This document shows positions 24,598 through 30,675 of a stretch of DNA of 32,731 bases, piece by piece (position 1 is the first letter of the stretch; every line of letters starts with the position of its first letter). Position numbers and translations under genes: made by a program. The notes below the pieces were generated by a model. It did no database searches. It saw nothing but the letters and a program-made list of their open reading frames with translations, and had not been told where the DNA came from. Source of the stretch: a virus; IMG/VR virus record IMGVR_UViG_3300021963_000418, positions 1-32,731 of that record; one strand, written 5' to 3'.

Positions 24598-25773
24598 TCA
24601 TTTTGCAAGCTCTCCAATTTTATAAAACGGTGTAACCATTCCCACAAGCCCGTCACTTTTGCCATTGTGATCCTTTAGTATATGCTTGGGATCTATGTTT
24701 TGTTCCATATAATCAATGCTGTATTGCCATGAGTTTAATACCTTAGAATCTACATTACTTTCTTCGTACATCCAATTATCTAGTTCGCACCATAATGTGC
24801 TAGATGGTTTCATGGCCTGGAATCGATCCTGTTGCCAGTAAGGATAAATGATACTACGAACCATAGACTCGTACTGATTACGCATTACATATGATTTAGA
24901 AGCATCCGGACTTACCATTAGTAGTAAATTTGGATTCTTCTTTATATGATTCATAATATGATGCGTCTGCACTTTAACAACCTCGGGCATGTCTGGCGTC
25001 CAGTAGAATAATTCCGATGCAGAAAATGAATCTTCGTAGTTATCAAATTGGATAACAATTCCCGCAACGCTGTCTAAATAAAATACAAAGAAGTTACCGT
25101 TGTGGCAACACATACGTGGTTTGTCAATGCCAAATAAATGACATCCGCGAATACCTTTATCGTGGAACATACGCTTGTATCGATCTAATGCAGTTTTCCA
25201 TCTTACAACGTGCGACGGGCTTAATTGTACCCCGAGTCCTTTTTGGAACCAAGGATCATTGTCAGACTCTGCAGACTTAAAGAAATCCATAGACTCTTCG
25301 GAAAAATCGTAAAACTCAATATGTATTTCTGGATGATACTGTGCAAGCCATTTAAGGTCTGGTGCCAAGGTCAAATCCCATTCGCTTAAATGATTATCCG
25401 CATTCACAACATTAGTTGGGGTGTAAATTGTTTGTGTGCGTTTTTCTGGCCAACGAACTAAAATTTCGTCTAGTTTAATATTGTTTTCTAAAAATGTGTG
25501 TAAAATATTATGACTGTCTGACCCGCCACTATAGTTTAATACAATATAATCATATTTTTCTCTGAGTTGCAATGCCCTACGTTTGTAGACTTCTTTTAAC
25601 CCTATTGATGGCGGTGTTAACCAATCAAATCTTCCAAATACATCATTATTAAAAACCCAGTCGCATGGCTTACCTGTAGCTTTAGATGCAATTAACGCAT
25701 CTACTTTATTAGAGTATGATTCCAACCCCACGCTGTAATAGCCAAATCTGTTTATAATTTTATTGTTTAACAT
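24598..25773 (-). CDS. PP-loop ATP pyrophosphatase-like protein (391 aa)
   Basis: The motif YIVLNYSGGSDSHNIL (SGGSDS at residues 82-87, counted from the ATG at 25773) is the pyrophosphate-binding loop of the adenine nucleotide alpha-hydrolase superfamily (QueC, TilS, ThiI, PAPS reductase, asparagine synthase and relatives). These enzymes adenylate a substrate and then add nitrogen or sulfur. No QueC-type zinc cysteine cluster is seen at the C-terminus. The remainder (about residues 90-391) is unrecognised, with aromatic-rich segments such as NNDPWFQKG and WYEE-like stretches. An in-frame TTG at 25797 would extend it into the previous gene; the ATG 4 nt after that gene's stop is preferred. It is sandwiched between a radical SAM gene and gp46. 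Confidence 0.7.
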   Translation of the reverse strand: MLNNKIINRFGYYSVGLESYSNKVDALIASKATGKPCDWVFNNDVFGRFDWLTPPSIGLKEVYKRRALQLREKYDYIVLNYSGGSDSHNILHTFLENNIKLDEILVRWPEKRTQTIYTPTNVVNADNHLSEWDLTLAPDLKWLAQYHPEIHIEFYDFSEESMDFFKSAESDNDPWFQKGLGVQLSPSHVVRWKTALDRYKRMFHDKGIRGCHLFGIDKPRMCCHNGNFFVFYLDSVAGIVIQFDNYEDSFSASELFYWTPDMPEVVKVQTHHIMNHIKKNPNLLLMVSPDASKSYVMRNQYESMVRSIIYPYWQQDRFQAMKPSSTLWCELDNWMYEESNVDSKVLNSWQYSIDYMEQNIDPKHILKDHNGKSDGLVGMVTPFYKIGELAK

Positions 25774-25777
25774 ATTT

Positions 25778-27301
25778 TTAATTGTATAAATCGGCAAACT
25801 GTGGGTAAGTTGTTAGAAATGATTCTTTGCGATGTGCGTCTTGCAATTTGGTAATTCGGTTAAATTCTGGCAATAGGTAACTAACATCCTTTGCATACAT
25901 AAACTCAATGACACTTTTCCAGTTTGCAATTAATTTGTCTGCCCCTTTGCATTGCAATATGTGTTGATTAATCAATTTAGCAATACGATCTTTATGATGT
26001 AACGGTAGTACTTGCAACGAGTGCATTTCTGGTGTATACATTAGCGAAACAGCAAAATTTTCTAACGGAACTTGGTTATTGGTGTGCCAGTGTACTTGCA
26101 AATCGATTAAACTTTCAACTGTTAATAGCCCAGCAGTTGAAGTAACTGTAAATTTTACATTAGGACACTTTTCTCTAACTAAATTTAAATTATTTTCTAT
26201 AATGTTCCATTTTGTACCGTGACGTGCGTATTCTAATTTCTCTCTAAATGCGTCAATGCTTGCGCCAACTGTAATATTTGAAAACTTTGTCCAAAGATCT
26301 AGTACACTTTTATGCTTAAACGACAAATTGGTAAAGTTAGTATTATAAATTATTTCTACATTGGTATTGCCGCACTCTATTAATTTGTCTAAAATCTGAT
26401 AATGTTCGGACATAATTAACGGTTCGCCACCTGCAAAATAAATTTTTTCAACAGAACTTATATATTGATTGCAAATATTTTCCAGTGCCTGTCTTTTTTG
26501 TGCAGTGGTTAATGTTTGGTAACCAGTTCCGAATAATTCAACTTCTTCTTGTGCAATGGCGCTACTATAATGACCACTACAATACCTACATTTTAGATTG
26601 CAAATATTATTAAGTCTGATATCTAAATATTTTGGAGAAAATTCTATAGTTCCGTCAGGAAGAGTAGAATCCACTAGACTTTTTAAATGATGCCATTCTT
26701 TATTTGATGTTTGTCTGTAGCTTTGTATATTGACAGATTCTGCAAGATAACATTGGCTACATTCTTTTGACCGGATACCCGATAACATATTTTTTCTGAT
26801 AGTTTTTGCGTTATCGTTGTTAATAATCTTTCTAATAGAATCAACATTTATACTACCTAGTGGAAATTCTTTATCACTCATGCAACAAGGCATGATATTG
26901 CTGTCGGGCCCTATGTATAAATGCATCCAAGGCAAAATACAAAAAGTGTCAGTGGGCTCGGGTATCTTGCGTAGAAATTCTTGCTCTACTAATACAAAAT
27001 CTATAGGCTCATCGCTGAGTTGTTGAAATTCTTGTTCAAATTTTTTATTTGATGTAACTACAGTAATAAAAAATTGTGGAATATCAATTTGTTTAATATA
27101 TTCAACAAATTTACTAAGTTGTGCACCGGGGGTATTTTGAAATTTGAACAAGTCTTGAAAATAATGAATTACAATCTTGTCTCTTATATCATATTTATCT
27201 TTACGCAATTCAAACAGAGATTTATACAATTCGCCGTCCGTGAGGTTAGACAAATCAAGTACTCCTAGTACGTTAGATTTGTCTAATAGGGCAAGTGTCA
27301 T
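25778..27301 (-). CDS. Twitch/SPASM-type radical SAM protein with extra N-terminal domain (507 aa)
   Basis: Residues 1-115 form an extra domain with alternating strands and helices (VLGVLDLSNL, KIVIHYFQDLF, QFFITVVTSN, IDFVLVEQEF), perhaps Rossmann- or flavodoxin-like. Then comes an auxiliary-cluster module, FCILPWMHLYI (C121), MPCCMSD (C139, C140) and CSQC (C181, C184), and then the radical SAM barrel with CNLKCRYC (C234, C238, C241) and AGGEPL (290-295). The order auxiliary module-barrel is the same as in the 411-aa protein, so the two are relatives. Its ATG overlaps the gp47 stop as ATGA, a typical coupling signal. The substrate is unknown. Confidence 0.85.
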   Translation of the reverse strand: MTLALLDKSNVLGVLDLSNLTDGELYKSLFELRKDKYDIRDKIVIHYFQDLFKFQNTPGAQLSKFVEYIKQIDIPQFFITVVTSNKKFEQEFQQLSDEPIDFVLVEQEFLRKIPEPTDTFCILPWMHLYIGPDSNIMPCCMSDKEFPLGSINVDSIRKIINNDNAKTIRKNMLSGIRSKECSQCYLAESVNIQSYRQTSNKEWHHLKSLVDSTLPDGTIEFSPKYLDIRLNNICNLKCRYCSGHYSSAIAQEEVELFGTGYQTLTTAQKRQALENICNQYISSVEKIYFAGGEPLIMSEHYQILDKLIECGNTNVEIIYNTNFTNLSFKHKSVLDLWTKFSNITVGASIDAFREKLEYARHGTKWNIIENNLNLVREKCPNVKFTVTSTAGLLTVESLIDLQVHWHTNNQVPLENFAVSLMYTPEMHSLQVLPLHHKDRIAKLINQHILQCKGADKLIANWKSVIEFMYAKDVSYLLPEFNRITKLQDAHRKESFLTTYPQFADLYN

Positions 27302-28314
27302 AAATTTCTATATATGTCTAACAATAAATTTGGGTTATATTGATTGCTGTCAATTGAACTCAGTTGGCTATGAACAATTTGATCAACACTCTCAAACTCG
27401 ATGTTGCCTTGAATTTCGTATTCTGTTAGTTCGGTTGTTTTTGCTGGAATTAATGTAATCTCTCGCAACTTGTACGTGTCAATGAATGTTTCTTTGATAA
27501 ACGTAGCTTCTTCGTAGCTAATGTCAATGTCAAGATTAACTCGTACATGCATATTAGGTTTAAGCATAGCATCGGTGTGCTTTAGTACATCACTAAGTTG
27601 GAACACACGATACATTGGTTGCCCAGGCCAAGAATGAAATTCCGGCTCTTTGCCCCAATCCAAGATCATTAGTCCACGATCGTCATCGCCGGCATCGGCA
27701 TAATTGTGCGGAAAACAATTACCGATGTATGTTACATTACGTTTAGTTTGACGTTTATGAAAGTGTCCGGTGAATACATGTTCAAATCCTTGTAATGAAT
27801 CTACACTCATTTCGCCGTGCTCCGGCATAGCCACCATGGCATTCATTAAATATCCAGGCAATTCAAAGTGCCCAAACATATATTTGCCTTTTAACTTAGC
27901 AAGACGTTTGTAATCATCCCCAACTAACCAAGGGGCAATAACTACATCGCTGTCGCTAAACCAATCGTTGCAAATCCTGACGTTTGGCAGATGCTTTGCC
28001 CACTCAACTGATTGTACGTCACGCTTATCTCTGTAATACAAATCGTGATTGCCGGGAATAAAAAATACTTGTTTAAAGTTATCGTTTAGGTGTTCTAGGG
28101 CACGTAGACTGTAGCCCAATGTTAAAATATTTATTGACGCACGATTATTATGCCAATCACCAAGGAAAAAGGCAGTTTCGCACCCCTCTTCTAATGCTTT
28201 AGATGTAGCCCATTTAACAAACAATAAACAGTCCTCGTTGTGCAACGTGCTGTTGGATTTTAGCCCAAAATGGATGTCTGTAAAAACGGCAGCTTTCTTA
28301 AATAAATTACTCAT
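27298..28314 (-). CDS. 47: Recombination nuclease subunit gp47 (Mre11/SbcD-like, 338 aa)
   Basis: Metal-dependent phosphoesterase partner of gp46. The five motifs are clear: FTDIHFG (D13, H15), LGDWHNN (D53, H55), PGNHD (N89, H90, D91), FGHFE (H149) and TGHFHK (H184, H186). Length equals that of T4 gp47 (339 aa). It lies 42 nt downstream of gp55 and overlaps the next radical SAM gene by 4 nt. It has no Shine-Dalgarno sequence. A TACAAT hexamer ends 5 nt before the ATG; if used as a -10 it would give a leaderless mRNA, but reading through from the gp55 promoter is simpler. Confidence 0.95.
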   Translation of the reverse strand: MSNLFKKAAVFTDIHFGLKSNSTLHNEDCLLFVKWATSKALEEGCETAFFLGDWHNNRASINILTLGYSLRALEHLNDNFKQVFFIPGNHDLYYRDKRDVQSVEWAKHLPNVRICNDWFSDSDVVIAPWLVGDDYKRLAKLKGKYMFGHFELPGYLMNAMVAMPEHGEMSVDSLQGFEHVFTGHFHKRQTKRNVTYIGNCFPHNYADAGDDDRGLMILDWGKEPEFHSWPGQPMYRVFQLSDVLKHTDAMLKPNMHVRVNLDIDISYEEATFIKETFIDTYKLREITLIPAKTTELTEYEIQGNIEFESVDQIVHSQLSSIDSNQYNPNLLLDIYRNL

Positions 28315-28356
28315 TAACTATTGTAACAGATTTATCTAGTGTAGAGCAAATGAAAT

Positions 28357-29244
28357 TTACTCATCTGAATCATATCCGCCGCCCCCGCCCCCGGAACTCA
28401 TTCCCTGTCTAGTGTAGCTAGGGTTTAACCCATTCATTTCTAAAATGTCATCACGCAAGTTTTGATTGCGTTTCTCGATGTTCAAGACACGAGTAAAGCT
28501 ATTAGTGATAGCGGCAGTATAATACGCAAAAGGGTTCTGCGATTTTGACTCGTCGAATTGCAGTCCAATTTGGCTGAGTTGTAGCAGGGCTTGTCCCCGC
28601 ATTTCTTCGTTGTAGGTGTATCCACGCCAGTTGCTCCTTGTTGCATATCGTTCACATAATTTAATAAACATGTGTGCTAGTTTTGCGGTCATTTTCCCGT
28701 GATCTTTGCTAAACACTCCATCTTCTAACTTACCTTTCCAGTGGCTACGGCCCACTATTACGGGTTCCCCGGCGTCACTGATTTTGTAGTGTACAAATGG
28801 TGGAAAGTTTACTTTAACATATTTTGTATTACCAATTAAGTCCAATTCTTCGTCATCGTACTCACTACGTGGAATTGCACCTTCTTCCTCTTCCATGGCT
28901 TTTACTGCGGCCTTGCGACTTTTAACATCATCAACAGGAACGTGATCCCAGGACATTACTCGGAACACAACGTCAGTGTCTTTGACATCTTTGAGTTTAA
29001 TTTCGAACTCTTCAAGTTTACGTTTAATACCAGTTTCTGCTAGTGCAGTATCTAATGCAAGTTTAGCCAATCGATCCGCGCGATTTTGTCGAGCTTCTTT
29101 GATGTTCTTTTTATTAATCTTACCTGCATCCGGTAAAATCATATCATAATCTGCATCAGCTAAGTCATTGAACGAACAATAAGTTGTTTTGCTCTTATGA
29201 ATTTCTTTTAAAATGTCTTTGTTGTTAAGATAATTATGGCGCAC
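28357..29244 (-). CDS. 55: Late-transcription sigma factor, gp55-type (295 aa)
   Basis: Directs host RNA polymerase to late promoters. Residues 185-280 contain the sigma-like core: LAHMFIKLCERYATRSNWRG, then YNEEMRGQALLQLSQIGLQF, then NPFAYYTAAITNSFTRVLN. This matches the T4 gp55 pattern (KNPFAYFTQI and neighbours). T4 gp55 is 185 aa; this longer form, with an N-terminus YLNNKDILKEIHKSKTTYC, is the cyanophage type as I know it. The tail is Gly-rich and ends in the acidic YDSDE, possibly the sliding-clamp contact known in T4. The start is GTG, supported by AAGGA 8 nt upstream. It leads the gp55-gp47-cassette-gp46 unit. Confidence 0.9.
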   Translation of the reverse strand: MRHNYLNNKDILKEIHKSKTTYCSFNDLADADYDMILPDAGKINKKNIKEARQNRADRLAKLALDTALAETGIKRKLEEFEIKLKDVKDTDVVFRVMSWDHVPVDDVKSRKAAVKAMEEEEGAIPRSEYDDEELDLIGNTKYVKVNFPPFVHYKISDAGEPVIVGRSHWKGKLEDGVFSKDHGKMTAKLAHMFIKLCERYATRSNWRGYTYNEEMRGQALLQLSQIGLQFDESKSQNPFAYYTAAITNSFTRVLNIEKRNQNLRDDILEMNGLNPSYTRQGMSSGGGGGGYDSDE

Positions 29245-29260
29245 CTGCTGTTCCTTATAA

Positions 29261-29298
29261 GTTAGTGCATACTAACATATTTAAACCATGCTTGTCAA
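29261..29298 (-). promoter_or_regulatory. Sigma70-like early promoter for gp55, with operator-like dyad
   Basis: On the minus strand a perfect TTGACA (29298-29293) is followed after 18 nt by TAGTAT (29274-29269, 4 of 6 to TATAAT). An inverted repeat GTTAGT-GCAT-ACTAAC (29261-29276) covers the -10 region. This is the only good -35 box I found, and it would drive gp55 and the genes behind it. Confidence 0.6.
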
Positions 29299-29336
29299 CC
29301 TTTTTAAAAAACATTATCTGGGTATATATTGTCATC

Positions 29337-29346
29337 AATAAATACA
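29337..29346 (+). promoter_or_regulatory. Late-promoter-like element (AATAAATACA) for the baseplate operon
   Basis: The plus strand reads CAATAAATACAATA, with the TAAATA core 21 nt before the ATG at 29365. It is divergent from the gp55 early promoter, 40 nt away. Confidence 0.55.
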
Positions 29347-29364
29347 ATATAAAACAGGATCACT

Positions 29365-30369
29365 ATGCCAGTACTACAAAATTCATCAGCATCCGGAAAC
29401 TCACTGACAGGTGCGTTTGGTCAGAAGATCGGACAAGTTGTTACATCTAGTGTTTTGGGATCTGTTGGATTAAACCAAGCAAGCACACGTCAAAATGTTG
29501 CCGGAATGTTTAAGTACAGCGAACGTACTGCTGGCCCTGCACCGTTGATTACGTTCCCGTCTGCAAATCAAGATTGGCGAGTGCGTGTTAGTCTTGCACC
29601 TAACAGCGATTATTTTTACAATGATCCACAAAACACACTACTAAGTCCGTTAGTTAGATTACCCGGCGGCGCTGCTCCTGGCGGCAATGCCATTGCCAGT
29701 GGGCTAGGGCAAATTTTTGGCATAGGCGGATCTGTACGTGTTGGTGTAGTATTTCCTTATACGCCACAATTGACAGTGACTCACACAGCAAGTTATGCAG
29801 AACAAAAATTAACTCATAGTAACTACAACAATTATTTTTATGAAAACTCTGGAGTTTCTGCTATAGCGTTGTCTGGTGAATTTACAGTACAAAGTGTAGA
29901 TGAAGGACAATACTTGTTGGCGGCAATTTACTTTTTTAGGTCAGTGACAAAGATGTTTTTTGGCACAGATCCCAATGCCGGCAATCCTCCACCAATTGTT
30001 TACTTAAACGGCTACGGACAATACTATATGCCTAACGTGCCTTGTGTGGTAACTAGCTTTGCACACACCATGCCTGCAGATGTAGACTACATGGACATTC
30101 CTGAACCTTATGTCACAAACACTGGCTACAATCCGCAGATTACTGCTCCAAGGTTAAACAGCACACGCTTGCCAACAACCAGCACAATTACATTATCGTT
30201 ACAACCAATTTACAGTCGTGCAGCACAATCTGCAGGATTTAGTCTAATAGACTTTAGTCGTGGCGCATTAGTTAACAAAGCTAATTCAAATAATCCAGCA
30301 ACAGCATTTGGCGCAAGTCAACAGGCTGCCTATGCTAAAACATTCAAACCCACTGGCGGATTCCTATAA
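29365..30369 (+). CDS. Baseplate/tail-tube junction protein, gp48/gp54-like (334 aa)
   Basis: A structural protein with the segments VVFPYTPQLTVTHTASYAEQ, HSNYNNYFYENS, LSGEFTVQSVDEGQYLLAAI and VPCVVTSFAHTMPADVDYM. I associate these with the tail-tube cap/baseplate junction proteins of T4-like marine phages. Length agrees with T4 gp48 (364 aa) and gp54 (320 aa), but sequence reading alone does not separate the two. The ATG follows AGGA at short spacing, after a late-promoter-like element. The stop overlaps the next start by one base (TAATG), and the following gp53-like gene strengthens the baseplate call. Confidence 0.6.
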   Translation: MPVLQNSSASGNSLTGAFGQKIGQVVTSSVLGSVGLNQASTRQNVAGMFKYSERTAGPAPLITFPSANQDWRVRVSLAPNSDYFYNDPQNTLLSPLVRLPGGAAPGGNAIASGLGQIFGIGGSVRVGVVFPYTPQLTVTHTASYAEQKLTHSNYNNYFYENSGVSAIALSGEFTVQSVDEGQYLLAAIYFFRSVTKMFFGTDPNAGNPPPIVYLNGYGQYYMPNVPCVVTSFAHTMPADVDYMDIPEPYVTNTGYNPQITAPRLNSTRLPTTSTITLSLQPIYSRAAQSAGFSLIDFSRGALVNKANSNNPATAFGASQQAAYAKTFKPTGGFL

Positions 30370-30674
30370 TGTCTACAGCAGTATATAAAAAATCTAGTCC
30401 TTATAGCGGAACACCAATGTGGGGCAACTTCTTGGATGTATGGGCCGGCAAGCAAATTTACACAGATGTAACAGATGCATTGTATCAAATTGATTCAATC
30501 TATAATAATAGACCAGATTTGTTATCATTTGACTTATATGGTGATACTGGGTATTGGTGGGTATTTGCTGTACGCAATCCCAATGAGCTGACTGACCCAT
30601 TGATGAGTTTTACTACGGGTAAAGTTATTTACGTACCCACATTGGCCACAGTTAAGCGATCGTTGGGAATTTAA
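30369..30674 (+). CDS. 53: Baseplate wedge protein, gp53-like (101 aa)
   Basis: The signature is the stretch NRPDLLSFDLYGDTGYWWVFAV (quoted here as NRPDLLSFDLYG and DTGYWWVFAV), then RNPNELTDPLMSF, then TGKVIYVPTLATVK, ending with a LysM-like G..I.VP motif. It is half the length of T4 gp53 (196 aa), as in many marine relatives that keep only the conserved part. The start overlaps the stop of the preceding gene by one base, and the next gene begins 1 nt after this stop, so all three are coupled. The protein would sit in the baseplate wedges that contact the hub. Confidence 0.7.
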   Translation: MSTAVYKKSSPYSGTPMWGNFLDVWAGKQIYTDVTDALYQIDSIYNNRPDLLSFDLYGDTGYWWVFAVRNPNELTDPLMSFTTGKVIYVPTLATVKRSLGI

Positions 30675-30675
30675 C

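Noticed and set aside
28315-28324. Separate promoter for gp47 (TACAAT hexamer just before the ATG).
   Set aside because: It would give a leaderless transcript and has only a weak -35 partner (TTGCTC); read-through from the gp55 promoter explains expression better.
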